A stretch of DNA of 64,000 nucleotides from Motilimonas eburnea (lineage in GTDB: Bacteria; Pseudomonadota; Gammaproteobacteria; Enterobacterales; CBDFNC01). The position numbers were made by a program, and so were the translations under genes. The notes beneath the pieces are model-generated. The model did no database searches, was not told the DNA's origin, and was given only the letters and a program-made list of their open reading frames with translations. Below are positions 17,985-27,581 of the stretch, one piece after another. The stretch covers positions 248,001 to 312,000 of the forward strand of contig NZ_JAIMJB010000001.1 of NCBI RefSeq assembly GCF_021295345.1. Direction: 5' to 3'. Every line of letters begins with the position of its first letter. Position 1 is the stretch's first letter.

Positions 17985-17990
17985 GTGTTT

Positions 17991-18971
17991 ATGCCCCAAC
18001 TGGTTGATCAATATCAGCGTAAGTTTGAGTACTTGCGTCTGTCTATTACTGATGTGTGTAATTTTAAATGCACTTATTGCTTGCCTGATGGTTACCACCG
18101 TCAACATAAAAAGGCATTTTTAACCTTGCCTGAAATACGCCACCTTGTTGCGGGGTTTGCCACTATGGGAACCCAAAAAGTGCGCATTACGGGGGGGGAG
18201 CCGTCACTGCGACGCGATTTATGTGACATTCTCGAAACCGTTAAAACTACCCCTGGCATCGCAAAAGTGGCCATGACCACCAATGGTTATCGGATGGCGC
18301 GCGATGTCGCTGACTGGCGCAGATCGGGTCTTGATGCCATTAATGTGAGCATGGATAGCCTAGACGCGAAGATGTTCCATCAGATCACAGGTGAAAACTT
18401 ATTGCATAAAGTGATGTCGGGCATTGACGCTGCGTTTGATGCGGGATTTGAGCAAGTTAAAGTGAATACGGTGTTAATGAAGGGCTTAAACAGCCATGAA
18501 TTAGGCGCGTTTTTGGCTTGGATCAAACCGAGAAATATTCAATTACGATTTATTGAGCTGATGCAAACCGGTGATAATCCGGCCCTGTTCCATGCTCATC
18601 ATGTCAGTGGTGCAACTATCATGGCACAGTTATTGGAGCAAGGCTGGATTGAAAAGGTTCGTCAACCTACCGATGGGCCTGCGCGCGTGTTTTGCCATCC
18701 TGATTATCAAGGTGAAATTGGGTTGATTATGCCTTATGAGTCTCACTTTTGTGACAGCTGTAATCGGCTAAGGGTATCGGCATTGGGCCGTTTGCACTTG
18801 TGTTTATTTGGTGAGCAGGGCTCAGAATTGCGGCCTTTGCTACAACACTCACACCAGCAACCTGAGTTGCAGCAAGCGCTATTGACCGCATTGGCGACTA
18901 AAGGGCCAAGTCATCACCTCGCTCAAGGCGACGTCGGTGGAACCCAACACCTCGCTTCTGTTGGTGGTTAG
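17991..18971 (+). CDS. moaA: GTP 3',8-cyclase MoaA, radical SAM
   Basis: 326 residues. Catalyses, with MoaC, the first step of molybdopterin synthesis from GTP. The radical SAM motif CNFKCTYC is near residues 23-30, and [11 protein letters not shown] follows. The second 4Fe-4S cluster uses [19 protein letters not shown]. The C-terminus ends VGG, as the catalytic double-Gly tail should. I choose ATG 17991 rather than GTG 17985 because GGAAAGG fits it better. Sits apart from moaBCDE, between narQ and the nap operon, behind the riboswitch candidate. Confidence 0.93.
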   Translation: MPQLVDQYQRKFEYLRLSITDVCNFKCTYCLPDGYHRQHKKAFLTLPEIRHLVAGFATMGTQKVRITGGEPSLRRDLCDILETVKTTPGIAKVAMTTNGYRMARDVADWRRSGLDAINVSMDSLDAKMFHQITGENLLHKVMSGIDAAFDAGFEQVKVNTVLMKGLNSHELGAFLAWIKPRNIQLRFIELMQTGDNPALFHAHHVSGATIMAQLLEQGWIEKVRQPTDGPARVFCHPDYQGEIGLIMPYESHFCDSCNRLRVSALGRLHLCLFGEQGSELRPLLQHSHQQPELQQALLTALATKGPSHHLAQGDVGGTQHLASVGG

Positions 18972-19003
18972 GCCTAAAGTGTGATCAAGGCATCCTCTTG
19001 GTC

Positions 19004-19017
19004 TTGATCTAACTCAA
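19004..19017. promoter_or_regulatory. FNR/EtrA-like site upstream of nap operon
   Basis: TTGAT-CTAA-CTCAA matches nine of ten positions of the FNR consensus TTGAT-N4-ATCAA. It lies about 180 bp before napF and 28 bp (centre to centre) upstream of the NarP-like box, in the same order as at E. coli napF. Confidence 0.6.
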
Positions 19018-19030
19018 TTTAACCCTCTAT

Positions 19031-19046
19031 TACCCCCTGATAGGTA
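19031..19046. promoter_or_regulatory. NarP-like 7-2-7 heptamer pair upstream of nap operon
   Basis: TACCCCC-TG-ATAGGTA is an inverted pair of NarL/NarP heptamers (TACYYMT) with the 2-bp spacing that NarP requires. narQP is encoded 1.3 kb away. A possible -10 (TATGAT, 19084-19089) follows. Confidence 0.6.
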
Positions 19047-19182
19047 TATCCCTATTACTGGTATGTGATTAAAGTAAATTAGATATGATTTACTTTGATT
19101 TTATTTGTTCTCTGGATCCACTCATTCAATTTATTCATTGAGCTTTAAGATTTAACCAGTAAAAAATCAAAGGCAGATAAGC

Positions 19183-19674
19183 TTGAGAGGCGATGTGGCA
19201 GATTTAACGAAAAGACGTTTATTTAGCCGTGAACAAGCCATTGCGCTGGTGGCGTTGCCTTGGCGTGATCAATCGGTGAGTTTTACCGATGGCTGTAGTC
19301 GTTGCGGTGAATGTATCTCGGCTTGCGAAACGCAGATCATCGTCAAAGGGGATGGTGGTTTCCCCTCCTTAGATTTTAATCAAGGTGAGGGAGAGTGCAG
19401 TTTTTGCAAACAATGCGCCACCGTCTGTCCTGAGCCATTATTTGATCTTTCACAGTCCGAGCCATGGCAACTAAAAGCACAAATAAAAGAAAGCTGTTTA
19501 GCCAATCAAGATGTCTACTGCCGCAGCTGTGGTGAGCAATGTGAAACCCAAGCGATCTCATTTAAGCCTGGAATAAGTTCAACGCCGTTAATCTCCTTGG
19601 CCGATTGCACTGGATGCGGCGCGTGTCTATCGGTGTGCCCGGTGGATGCTATTGCACTTAATCCCCCAGAATGA
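19183..19674 (+). CDS. napF: NapF, 4Fe-4S ferredoxin-type accessory protein
   Basis: 163 residues. Four cysteine clusters are visible: CSRCGECISAC, CSFCKQCATVC, CRSCGEQC and CTGCGACLSVCPVDAI, i.e. the NapF layout for several 4Fe-4S centres. NapF is cytoplasmic and helps mature NapA before Tat export. First gene of napFDABC. The start is TTG at 19183 (with AAAGG upstream) or GTG at 19195; the sequence does not settle it. Confidence 0.9.
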   Translation: MRGDVADLTKRRLFSREQAIALVALPWRDQSVSFTDGCSRCGECISACETQIIVKGDGGFPSLDFNQGEGECSFCKQCATVCPEPLFDLSQSEPWQLKAQIKESCLANQDVYCRSCGEQCETQAISFKPGISSTPLISLADCTGCGACLSVCPVDAIALNPPE

Positions 19675-19675
19675 T

Positions 19676-19711
19676 GACCATAATGGGGAGCATAATGGTG
19701 ACCATAATGGT
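19676..19711. repeat. Three tandem 12-bp repeats between napF and napD
   Basis: GACCATAATGGG, GAGCATAATGGT and GACCATAATGGT follow one another directly, starting 2 nt after the napF stop. They cannot extend NapF because stops intervene. They may be slippage products or affect the napF-napD RNA junction. Confidence 0.8.
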
Positions 19712-19754
19712 AAATAGCAACTATGTTTAATCAATACGAAAAAATGGGTCAGTG

Positions 19755-20057
19755 ATGCAACCAAAAGAATGCCATATCTCGAGTCTAGTGGTTTATTGTG
19801 CGCCGGAGCGTGAGGCTGATGTGGCGCAGGCAATAGGGCAGCTAGCCGAGGCAGAAATCTATGCTCGAGAGGGTGGTAAGTTGGTGGTGGTCATCGAAAG
19901 CAGTGGCAAAAGTCATATTCTTGCCACTGTTGAAACCCTTAATAATATCGAAGGTGTGATTAATACCGCGCTGGTCTATCACCAATTCGAAGAGCTGGCT
20001 GACACAACTGATGTGTCAACCGAAGCGCACTGTGTGCAATGTGAGGATAACCAATGA
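19755..20057 (+). CDS. napD: NapD, NapA-specific chaperone
   Basis: 100 residues (about 13 more than E. coli NapD). It begins with the HISSLVVYC strand, then the ferredoxin-like fold expected of NapD, with [18 protein letters not shown] near 70-85, and ends in an acidic tail containing CVQC. NapD binds the Tat signal peptide of NapA and delays export until the cofactor is in place. A GTG directly precedes the ATG used. It overlaps napA by 4 nt (ATGA). Confidence 0.9.
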   Translation: MQPKECHISSLVVYCAPEREADVAQAIGQLAEAEIYAREGGKLVVVIESSGKSHILATVETLNNIEGVINTALVYHQFEELADTTDVSTEAHCVQCEDNQ

Positions 20058-22549
20058 TGAAACTGACTCGACGCGCGTTTGTCAAAGCGAATGCCGCCGC
20101 TTCTGCAGCAGCAGTCGCAGGCATTGCATTACCCGCTTCGGCAAGCAATCTAATTGCCAGTAAAGATGTAACTAAAATCAAATGGGAAAAAGCGCCGTGC
20201 CGTTTTTGCGGAACGGGCTGTAGTGTGATGGTGGGTACCCAAGACGGCCGAGTGGTCGCGACCCAAGGTGACCCTGATTCTGAAGTGAATAAAGGCTTAA
20301 ATTGTATAAAAGGCTATTTCCTATCGAAAATCATGTACGGAAAAGACCGTCTGCAAACCCCTTTATTGCGGATGAAAGACGGTCAATACCATAAAGAAGG
20401 TGACTTCACGCCTGTGAGCTGGGATCAAGCCTTTGATGTGATGGCAGACAAGTTTAAGCAAGCCTTGAGAGACAAAGGTCCGACGTCGGTGGGCATGTTT
20501 GGCTCGGGTCAGTGGACGGTATGGGAAGGCTATGCCGCAGCCAAATTAATGAAAGCCGGCTTTTTATCTAACAATATCGACCCCAATGCTCGTCACTGTA
20601 TGGCGTCAGCCGTGGTTGGTTTTATGCGCGCTTTCGGTATTGATGAGCCCATGGGCTGTTATGATGATATCGAAGCAGCAGACGCCTTTGTGCTGTGGGG
20701 CTCAAACATGGCGGAGATGCACCCCATTCTTTGGTCACGCCTCACAGATCGCCGTTTATCAAACCCTCATGTTAAAGTTCACGTGTTGTCTACCTTTGAA
20801 CATCGTAGCTTTGAACTGGCTGATAATGGCATTGTTTTTACGCCACAATCAGACTTAGCGATTTTGAACTACATCGCTCATTACATTATTGAAAATGACA
20901 AGGTCAACTGGGACTTTGTTAATAAGCATACGGTATTTAAGCGCGGCGCTACCGACATAGGTTATGGCCTTCGCCCTGAGCATCCATTGCAAAAAGCGGC
21001 AACAAATCCAGATAGCGGTGACATGACGGACATGACATTTGAGGAATACAAAGCCTTCTTGTCTGATTACACCCTTGAAAAAACCGTTGAGCTATCCGGC
21101 GTACCCGCCGAGAAGTTGCAGGCATTGGCAGAGTCTTATGCCGATCCTAAGCAAAAAGTGACTTCGTTTTGGACCATGGGTTTCAACCAACATACGCGCG
21201 GCGTTTGGGCTAATAACTCGGTTTACAATATCCACCTTTTGACGGGTAAAATTTCTGAGCCCGGCAACAGTCCGTTCTCGTTAACGGGTCAGCCATCAGC
21301 TTGCGGTACCGCACGTGAAGTAGGGACGTTTGCTCACCGTTTACCGGCTGATTATGTGGTGATGAATCCTAAGCACCGAGCAAAAGCGGAAAAAATCTGG
21401 AAACTACCGGAAGGCACTATTCCACCTAAGCCGGGTTATCATGCTGTGTTACAAAATCGCATGCTTAAAGATGGCAAACTCAATGCTTATTGGGTGATGT
21501 GTAACAACAACATGCAAGCTGCGCCAAATATCAATGAAGAGAGCTTGCCGGGCTATCGTAACCCAGCCAACTTTATTGTTTGTAGTGATCCTTACCCAAC
21601 AGTCACCGCACAAGCCGCCGATTTGATTTTACCGACGGCCATGTGGGTTGAAAAAGAAGGCGCATATGGCAACGCCGAGCGTCGCACCCAATTTTGGCAC
21701 CAACAAGTGTCAGCGCCGGGTCAAGCGAAATCCGACTTGTGGCAATTAATGGAGTTTTCGAAACGCTTCAAAGTGGAAGAAGTGTGGCCTCAAGAGTTAA
21801 TCGATAAACAACCTGAAGTTAAAGGTAAGACCTTATTTGATGTGCTTTATCGCAACGGCAATGTGGATGCCTACAGCTTAGACGAAGTCAAAGAATCGCA
21901 GTTAAACGATGAAGCGCGTCATTTCGGTTTTTATGTGCAAAAAGGGTTATTTGAAGAATACGCCCAGTTTGGTCGTGGCCATGGCCATGATTTAGCGCCT
22001 TTTGATGTTTATCATCAAGTACATGGTTTGCGGTGGCCCGTGGTTGACGGCAAAGAAACCTTATGGCGCTACCGCGAAGGTCACGATCCTTATGTGAAAC
22101 CAGGCAAAGGGGTTGATTTTTACGGCAAGCCTGATGGTCGTGCTTTCATCATCGCGACGCCTTATGAGCCAGCAGCCGAAGCACCCGATGCCGAGTACGA
22201 TTTATGGTTAAGCACGGGTCGAGTACTAGAACATTGGCATTCAGGAACGATGACCAGAAGGGTGCCAGAGCTCTATAAAGCTTTTCCTGATGCCGTGGTG
22301 TTTATGCATCCAAACGACGCCAAGAAACGAGGCCTGCGCCGTGGTGATGAGATAGTCATGTCAAGCCGGCGAGGAGAGCTGCGCTCTCGGGTGGAAACGC
22401 GCGGCCGAAATCGCCCACCTGAAGGCTTGGTCTTTATGCCTTGGTTTGATGCTAAGCAGTTAACCAACAAGTTGACGTTAGATGCCACGGATCCCTTGTC
22501 TAAAGAAACCGACTTTAAAAAGTGCGCAGTGAAAATTGTTAAAGCCTAG
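20054..22549 (+). CDS. napA: Periplasmic nitrate reductase catalytic subunit NapA
   Basis: 831 residues, normal length. The twin-arginine signal ([11 protein letters not shown], cut near ASA) is followed by the 4Fe-4S site C49-x2-C52-x3-C56...C84 and the Mo-ligand C182 (ARHCMASA). Two bis-MGD cofactor regions follow ([21 protein letters not shown]). It reduces nitrate to nitrite in the periplasm with electrons from NapC via NapB. It overlaps napD by 4 nt. Confidence 0.97.
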   Translation: MMKLTRRAFVKANAAASAAAVAGIALPASASNLIASKDVTKIKWEKAPCRFCGTGCSVMVGTQDGRVVATQGDPDSEVNKGLNCIKGYFLSKIMYGKDRLQTPLLRMKDGQYHKEGDFTPVSWDQAFDVMADKFKQALRDKGPTSVGMFGSGQWTVWEGYAAAKLMKAGFLSNNIDPNARHCMASAVVGFMRAFGIDEPMGCYDDIEAADAFVLWGSNMAEMHPILWSRLTDRRLSNPHVKVHVLSTFEHRSFELADNGIVFTPQSDLAILNYIAHYIIENDKVNWDFVNKHTVFKRGATDIGYGLRPEHPLQKAATNPDSGDMTDMTFEEYKAFLSDYTLEKTVELSGVPAEKLQALAESYADPKQKVTSFWTMGFNQHTRGVWANNSVYNIHLLTGKISEPGNSPFSLTGQPSACGTAREVGTFAHRLPADYVVMNPKHRAKAEKIWKLPEGTIPPKPGYHAVLQNRMLKDGKLNAYWVMCNNNMQAAPNINEESLPGYRNPANFIVCSDPYPTVTAQAADLILPTAMWVEKEGAYGNAERRTQFWHQQVSAPGQAKSDLWQLMEFSKRFKVEEVWPQELIDKQPEVKGKTLFDVLYRNGNVDAYSLDEVKESQLNDEARHFGFYVQKGLFEEYAQFGRGHGHDLAPFDVYHQVHGLRWPVVDGKETLWRYREGHDPYVKPGKGVDFYGKPDGRAFIIATPYEPAAEAPDAEYDLWLSTGRVLEHWHSGTMTRRVPELYKAFPDAVVFMHPNDAKKRGLRRGDEIVMSSRRGELRSRVETRGRNRPPEGLVFMPWFDAKQLTNKLTLDATDPLSKETDFKKCAVKIVKA

Positions 22550-22574
22550 GCTGTCTAACGGTGGAGAATCGAGA

Positions 22575-23054
22575 ATGAAAAAACAAATAGTTGCAGCGGT
22601 TTTATTCGCTTGTACTAGTGCTTTTTTAAGCACCTCTGCGCTGGGCACGCCCGAGAGCAAACCTGACGCTGAAATTAACAATGGTGGTGTGGCCTCTCTG
22701 CGCGGGAATGTTGAGTTGAACACTCAGCAACAACCCGAGGCGTTGAAAAAGGTGATTGCGGATCGCGGGCCTATTGAGCGCCAATACGTGCATCAGCCGC
22801 CTATGATCCCTCATAACATACGCCATTATGAGGTGGACCTGAATGCAAACAAGTGCTTGTCCTGCCACAGTTGGAAAAATGCGCGCGAATCGGGAGCGAC
22901 GAAGATCAGCCCCACGCATTTTGAAACCCGAGAAGGGATGACCCTGTCGGATGTTTCTCCAAGACGTTACTTCTGCTTGCAATGCCATGTACCGCAAGCC
23001 GATGCCGCGCCCTTGGTGGAAAATGAGTTTAAACCTGTTGATGCCCTTAATTAG
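22575..23054 (+). CDS. napB: NapB, dihaem cytochrome c subunit
   Basis: 159 residues from the ATG at 22575 (GGAG 8 nt upstream). Signal peptide MKKQIVAAVLFACTSAFLSTSALG. Two CxxCH haem sites are present (CLSCH, CLQCH), with conserved His (IPHNIRHYEV, PTHF) as likely axial ligands. It transfers electrons from NapC to NapA in the periplasm. 25 nt after napA and 34 nt before napC. Confidence 0.95.
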   Translation: MKKQIVAAVLFACTSAFLSTSALGTPESKPDAEINNGGVASLRGNVELNTQQQPEALKKVIADRGPIERQYVHQPPMIPHNIRHYEVDLNANKCLSCHSWKNARESGATKISPTHFETREGMTLSDVSPRRYFCLQCHVPQADAAPLVENEFKPVDALN

Positions 23055-23088
23055 CGATCACTATCATCACCTTATTTAAGGGGGGAAT

Positions 23089-23676
23089 ATGTTTAAAAAA
23101 TTAATCGCTTGGTTGAAGCAGATGTGGTTAATCATGCGCTCACCGAGTTCGGCGTCACTGGGATTTATTCTCTTTCTGGGCTTTTTTGGCGGTATCATCT
23201 TTTGGGGTGGATTTAACACCGGGATGGAAGCCACCAACACGGAGGCTTTTTGTTCAGGTTGCCACGCTCCTATTGTTGAAGAAATTCAAGAAACGATACA
23301 CTATTCAAACCGCTCAGGGGTGAGAGCTATTTGTTCCGACTGTCATGTGCCTCATAATTGGACCGATAAAATGATCCGTAAGGTGCAGGCAAGTAAAGAG
23401 CTGGTAGCTTTTGCCATGGGCACCATAGATACGCCTGAGAAATTCTATGAACGTCGTCGTCATTTAGCGGATCGTGAATGGGCGCGTATGAAGAAGAATA
23501 ACTCTCAGGAATGTCGAAATTGTCATGAGTTTGCCTTTATGGACTTTTCTGAACAGGGGCCTCGCAGCGTAAGTATGCACTCAACGGCACTCGCCAGTGG
23601 TGATAAAACCTGCATCGATTGTCACAAAGGTATTGCACATAAACTACCCGATATGCAAGGCGTTGAGGGGTGGTAA
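23089..23676 (+). CDS. napC: NapC/NirT-type membrane tetrahaem quinol dehydrogenase
   Basis: 195 residues. One N-terminal membrane anchor (about 22-42) precedes four CxxCH sites: CSGCH, CSDCH, CRNCH and CIDCH. This is the NapC/CymA family that oxidises quinol and passes electrons to periplasmic acceptors. AAGGGGG precedes the ATG. Last gene of the nap operon, followed by two hairpins. The operon lacks napG and napH, so NapC is the visible quinol route. Confidence 0.95.
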   Translation: MFKKLIAWLKQMWLIMRSPSSASLGFILFLGFFGGIIFWGGFNTGMEATNTEAFCSGCHAPIVEEIQETIHYSNRSGVRAICSDCHVPHNWTDKMIRKVQASKELVAFAMGTIDTPEKFYERRRHLADREWARMKKNNSQECRNCHEFAFMDFSEQGPRSVSMHSTALASGDKTCIDCHKGIAHKLPDMQGVEGW

Positions 23677-23683
23677 TCGCATA

Positions 23684-23728
23684 TTGATAACGCAGCGATA
23701 CACGTAATAAGCTATGCTGCGTTATCAA
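23684..23728. terminator. Long hairpin after napC
   Basis: A 13-bp perfect stem, TTGATAACGCAGC/GCTGCGTTATCAA, with a 19-nt loop starts 8 nt past the napC stop. No U-tract follows; it may protect the nap mRNA 3' end or assist the next terminator. Confidence 0.5.
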
Positions 23729-23746
23729 ATATGTTGTTATTGAATA

Positions 23747-23768
23747 AGCGGCCAGCGCCGCTTTTTTT
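23747..23768 (+). terminator. Rho-independent terminator of the nap operon
   Basis: AGCGGC-CAGC-GCCGCT followed by a run of seven T. It ends 28 bp before the chosen mobA start and argues against the longer mobA frame from GTG 23769. Confidence 0.85.
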
Positions 23769-23795
23769 GTGGCTAACAAAACGAATGAGAGCAAG

Positions 23796-24368
23796 ATGTC
23801 TTGGGCAACGAATGAAATAAGCGCGGTGATCTTAGCAGGCGGTAAATCATCTCGTATGGGCAGAGATAAAGCCCTACTGCCAAGAGGGGGGAAAACTCAG
23901 TTAGCCCATTGCTTTAACTTATTGACTCAGATGCAATTGGGCGAGTTAAAAGTTAGTGGTCACTATCTCGAATACCCCCATTTACGAGATATTGAGTCAG
24001 GTATTGGACCCCTTGGCGGGATAGCCACGGCATTAGCGCACGCGGCTGTTCGATGCCGCGCTTTGCTGGTGGTGCCGGTCGATATGCCGCTACTTACGCC
24101 GCAGGACATAGACCGACTGTTGACCGAAAGTAATGAGCTAGGCGGGTATTATCAAGGGGCTTTATTTCCGTTACTGCTGGCCATCACCCCCAGCCTTGAG
24201 CACACACTCAAGCAAGTGCTGGCCAACCCTAATGCACAGCTGCGCTCATTGCGCACGCTGCTGAAGCAGATTGACATACAAGAGATAGTGCCCGACAGGG
24301 AACAAAAAGTGCGTTTAATGAATGCCAACACGCCGGCTCAGTGGCTTGCGATGACAGCAGAAAAGTAA
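23796..24368 (+). CDS. mobA: Molybdenum cofactor guanylyltransferase MobA
   Basis: 190 residues from the ATG at 23796 (GAGAG just upstream). It has the nucleotidyltransferase signature AVILAGGKSSRMGRDKALL, then VVPVDMPLL (metal-binding Asp) and a NANTP-like C-terminal motif. It joins GMP to Mo-molybdopterin to make the MGD cofactor that NapA needs, which explains its position directly after nap. Confidence 0.93.
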   Translation: MSWATNEISAVILAGGKSSRMGRDKALLPRGGKTQLAHCFNLLTQMQLGELKVSGHYLEYPHLRDIESGIGPLGGIATALAHAAVRCRALLVVPVDMPLLTPQDIDRLLTESNELGGYYQGALFPLLLAITPSLEHTLKQVLANPNAQLRSLRTLLKQIDIQEIVPDREQKVRLMNANTPAQWLAMTAEK

Positions 24369-24430
24369 TCTATTATCATTGTGTTATGATATTTTTAAGT
24401 GAATAGTAAAGCCGCGAAGAAGGAAGCCTT

Positions 24431-24943
24431 ATGGGACACGTAGAAAAACAATTTGAGCCAGCCAATATGGCGGTATTAACGGTATCGGATACGCGTACCG
24501 AAGACAATGATACCTCTGGCGCTTACTTAGTGGATGCCCTTAAATCAGCGGGTCATAACCTTATGGCCAAAGAAATCGTGATTGATGACAAGTATAAGAT
24601 CCGTGCTGTGGTATCCGATTGGATTGCCGATGAAGCCATTAATGTTATTTTAATCACTGGAGGGACTGGATTTACTGCGCGAGATACCACACCGGAAGCC
24701 GTGTCTATTTTGTTTGATAAGCAAATAGAAGGGTTTGGCGAACTATTTCGTCACGTCTCTTATGAAGAGATAGGCACGTCGACCATTCAAAGTCGTGCAT
24801 TAGGCGGTTTTGCAAATCGCACCGTGATTTTTTGTATGCCGGGCTCAACCAATGCGTGTAAAACGGCCTGGACCAAAATTTTGCAAGCCCAGCTAGACTC
24901 ACGCTCTAAGCCGTGTAACTTTATGCCTCATATCGGTGTTTAA
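24431..24943 (+). CDS. moaB: MoaB-type molybdopterin biosynthesis protein
   Basis: 170 residues, full length. The MogA/MoaB fold is marked by VLTVSDTRTEDNDTSG and ILITGGTGFTARDTTPEA, which bind molybdopterin, and by MPGSTNACK. It probably adenylylates molybdopterin before Mo insertion by MoeA. AAGGA precedes the ATG. It is followed 3 nt later by moaC. Confidence 0.92.
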   Translation: MGHVEKQFEPANMAVLTVSDTRTEDNDTSGAYLVDALKSAGHNLMAKEIVIDDKYKIRAVVSDWIADEAINVILITGGTGFTARDTTPEAVSILFDKQIEGFGELFRHVSYEEIGTSTIQSRALGGFANRTVIFCMPGSTNACKTAWTKILQAQLDSRSKPCNFMPHIGV

Positions 24944-24946
24944 TCC

Positions 24947-25429
24947 ATGAGTGAGTTTAGCCATATTAATCAACAGGGCGATGCCCACATGGTCGATGTC
25001 AGTGATAAAGGGAGCACTGAGCGGGTCGCGATTGCTGAAAGCTTTATCTCAATGTCGAGTCAAACCCTTGATTTGATTTTATCTGGTCAACACCACAAGG
25101 GAGATGTGTTTGCGACGGCCAGAATTGCGGGCATTATGGCGGCCAAAAAAACGGCCGACTTGATCCCGCTTTGTCATCCCTTAGCGCTCACGAAAGTGAC
25201 AGTCGATATCGCCCCTGAGCCTGAGCACAGTCGGGTTCGAATCCAAGCTTTGTGTAAATTGTCTGGTAAAACAGGGGTTGAAATGGAAGCGTTAACGGCG
25301 GCATCCATCGCGGCATTAACCATCTATGATATGTGCAAAGCGGTGCAAAAAGACATGGTGATCAGCCAAACTCGATTGTTGGAAAAGATGGGTGGAAAGT
25401 CCGGCCACTTTAAGGGATGTTATGATTAA
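24947..25429 (+). CDS. moaC: Cyclic pyranopterin monophosphate synthase MoaC
   Basis: 160 residues. Signature MVDVSDK near residue 15, IPLCHPL active-site loop and the [25 protein letters not shown] helix with the catalytic Lys region near the C-terminus (MGGKSGHF). It converts the MoaA product to cPMP. It overlaps moaD by 8 nt. Confidence 0.95.
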   Translation: MSEFSHINQQGDAHMVDVSDKGSTERVAIAESFISMSSQTLDLILSGQHHKGDVFATARIAGIMAAKKTADLIPLCHPLALTKVTVDIAPEPEHSRVRIQALCKLSGKTGVEMEALTAASIAALTIYDMCKAVQKDMVISQTRLLEKMGGKSGHFKGCYD

Positions 25430-25670
25430 AGTTGTGTTCTTCGCTAAGCTAAGAGAGAGTTTAGGCACGCAAGCTATTGAGCTTGAAAGCACAGGCATTA
25501 GCACGGTGACAGATGTGTTAGATACATTACATCAGCGTTACCCGCAGTGGCAAAGTGAGTTGGTATCCACTCAACTGCTGGTGGCGATTAACCATGAAAT
25601 GGCCAAGCTCGACAGTGAGGTGAGCTCAGGCGATGAACTGGCTCTATTTCCGCCGGTGACGGGAGGCTAA
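25422..25670 (+). CDS. moaD: Molybdopterin synthase small subunit MoaD
   Basis: 82 residues from the ATG at 25422, inside the end of moaC; a longer frame from 25392 lies wholly within moaC. Beta-grasp fold with a C-terminal PPVTGG, the double-Gly tail that is thiocarboxylated to deliver sulfur. No moeB activator gene is in the window. Directly abuts moaE. Confidence 0.94.
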   Translation: MIKVVFFAKLRESLGTQAIELESTGISTVTDVLDTLHQRYPQWQSELVSTQLLVAINHEMAKLDSEVSSGDELALFPPVTGG

Positions 25671-26114
25671 ATGATTAAGGTGCAAACAGAGGATTTCGAT
25701 GTTAATCATGAGTACCATCGATTAGCGGCTAAATCTGAAGCAGGTGCCATCGTTACCTTTGTTGGCCTTGTGCGTGATTTAAATTTAGCGCAAACCGTGA
25801 CGGCGTTGCACTTAGAGCATTACCCCGAAATGACAGAGAAAAGTTTACGCCGTATTGTGCAACAGGCTAAACAACGCTGGCAGCTGATTGATGTAAGCTT
25901 GATCCACCGAGTGGGCACCTTAACCGTCAATCAGCAAATCGTGTTTGTTGGCGTTAGCAGTCGTCATCGTGGCGATGCCTTTGCCGCGTGTGAGTTCATT
26001 ATGGATCACCTGAAAACCGAGGCGCCGTTTTGGAAAAAAGAGCATACGGACTCAGGTGAGACTTGGCTCGACGCCAATGAAAAAGATCTGCAAGCGGCTA
26101 AACGTTGGCGCTAG
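25671..26114 (+). CDS. moaE: Molybdopterin synthase large subunit MoaE
   Basis: 147 residues. GAIVTFVGLVRD, LEHYPEM, IHRVGTL and SSRHRGDAFAACEF...KTEAPFWKKE are the family landmarks, the last holding the catalytic lysines. With MoaD it inserts the dithiolene sulfurs into cPMP. Its ATG immediately follows the moaD stop. Last gene of mobA-moaBCDE. Confidence 0.95.
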   Translation: MIKVQTEDFDVNHEYHRLAAKSEAGAIVTFVGLVRDLNLAQTVTALHLEHYPEMTEKSLRRIVQQAKQRWQLIDVSLIHRVGTLTVNQQIVFVGVSSRHRGDAFAACEFIMDHLKTEAPFWKKEHTDSGETWLDANEKDLQAAKRWR

Positions 26115-26202
26115 TGCAAGCGAGGGTGATAGCGCCAAGTGCACGCATTAGTGTGCCTTGGGCCCCATCGTTCATCCCTCATCCAAGAAGTTACTTGGTC
26201 AC

Positions 26203-27447
26203 TTAGTTTAAGTAATCAGCAAATAACTCGATGGTGACTTTTTCGTCAGCGGCAACATTGCCTCTGTCCTGCTCTAAAATAATAAAGCAATTGGCTTTAC
26301 TCATGGCGCTAAACACGCCAGAGCCTTGGCTTCCTGTACTCGTGACTTCAATTTCCCCGGCGGAGTTTACATAGTAAATGCCGCGCTGAAAATCGGTTCT
26401 TCCAGGCGTTTTGCGCAGGGGGTGGCACACACTTGCGGTTAAACGCGTCGGTTTTAAAGCGCAGGCGCCGGCCATCTTTAGCATCACGGGAATGGCCAGT
26501 TGGTTTAAGGTGACTAAGGCTGAAACGGGGTTACCGGGCAGCCCAAAAAAGACGCTGTTAGCGAGTTTACCAAAGGCAAAGGGTTTACCCGGTTTGATGG
26601 CCAGTTTCCAAAAGCCAATCTCACCGATTTGCTCAAGTATCTCTTTGGTATAGTCTGCTTCACCGACGGAGACACCGCCGCTGGTGATGACGACGTCGGC
26701 TTGTTGGTCAGCTTGTAAAAATGTCTGAGTCAATTGCGCGGGATCGTCGGCAATCACCCCAAAATCGATGACCTCGACATTTAATCGGCTCAAAATCGCA
26801 CGCAAGCAATAGCGATTGCTATCGTAGATTTGCCCAGGGCCAAGAGGAGTGCCAAGGTGCTGCAATTCATCCCCGGTTGAAAATATAGCCACCTTTAATG
26901 GCGCAAACACGTTAAGTTGAGCTATCCCTAATGAAGCCAGCAATGGAATATCACGGCCGCGCAGTATGTGTCCGCTGTCAAACAAGCGTTGGCCTTGGCT
27001 GATATCTTCACCTGCCAAGCGTACATTTTGACCCTCGCGAGTGGCTTTTAAGAAAGTGATGCATTGCCCTTGGTCGGTTTGCTCTACGTGGGTGTTTTCT
27101 TGCATTTCAACCGTGTCAGCACCTTGTGGGATGGGGGCGCCCGTCATAATACGTACACACGCACCTCGGGGAAGGGGGCCTTCAAAAGGGGCCCCCGCGA
27201 AGGCTTTACCAACAAGGGGCAAGGCTGCACCTTCGGCGCAGTCTTGTTGGCGAAAAGCATAGCCATCCATCGCTGAGTTATTAAAAGGTGGCACCGACAT
27301 GGGTGAGTGAATGGGCTCGGCCAAGGTACAGCCGATGGCATCGTCTAACGTCACCGATAATACTTGAGTACAAGGCGAGACGGCGTCAAGCATCTCGGCT
27401 AAGGCCGATTCAATGGGTTTTAAGCCAGGTGTATCGCAACATCCCAT
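26203..27447 (-). CDS. moeA: Molybdopterin molybdenumtransferase MoeA
   Basis: 414 residues from the ATG at 27447, chosen because AGGAG lies 8 nt upstream; the frame could extend to 27486. Landmarks: SVPPFNNSAMDGYAF, IMTGAPIPQGADTV, the MoaB-like IFSTGDEL and TSGGVSVGEADY, and FFGLPGNPVSALV. Inserts molybdate into adenylylated molybdopterin. Transcribed convergently with moaE, so it has its own promoter. Confidence 0.94.
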   Translation of the reverse strand: MGCCDTPGLKPIESALAEMLDAVSPCTQVLSVTLDDAIGCTLAEPIHSPMSVPPFNNSAMDGYAFRQQDCAEGAALPLVGKAFAGAPFEGPLPRGACVRIMTGAPIPQGADTVEMQENTHVEQTDQGQCITFLKATREGQNVRLAGEDISQGQRLFDSGHILRGRDIPLLASLGIAQLNVFAPLKVAIFSTGDELQHLGTPLGPGQIYDSNRYCLRAILSRLNVEVIDFGVIADDPAQLTQTFLQADQQADVVITSGGVSVGEADYTKEILEQIGEIGFWKLAIKPGKPFAFGKLANSVFFGLPGNPVSALVTLNQLAIPVMLKMAGACALKPTRLTASVCHPLRKTPGRTDFQRGIYYVNSAGEIEVTSTGSQGSGVFSAMSKANCFIILEQDRGNVAADEKVTIELFADYLN

Positions 27448-27581
27448 GCGTATCACTCCTATCTTTGGCTGGATAATAAATACCATTATGCCCCGCCAGT
27501 CTTAATGCGATAAGCGCAAAGGCAATAAAATGTTAAATGTCTCGCTATACTTAGGTAAATACTTACCAAAGGGGTAGTGCT

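Noticed and set aside
19676-19711. CRISPR-like array
   Set aside because: Only three directly adjacent 12-bp units with no spacers and no cas genes.
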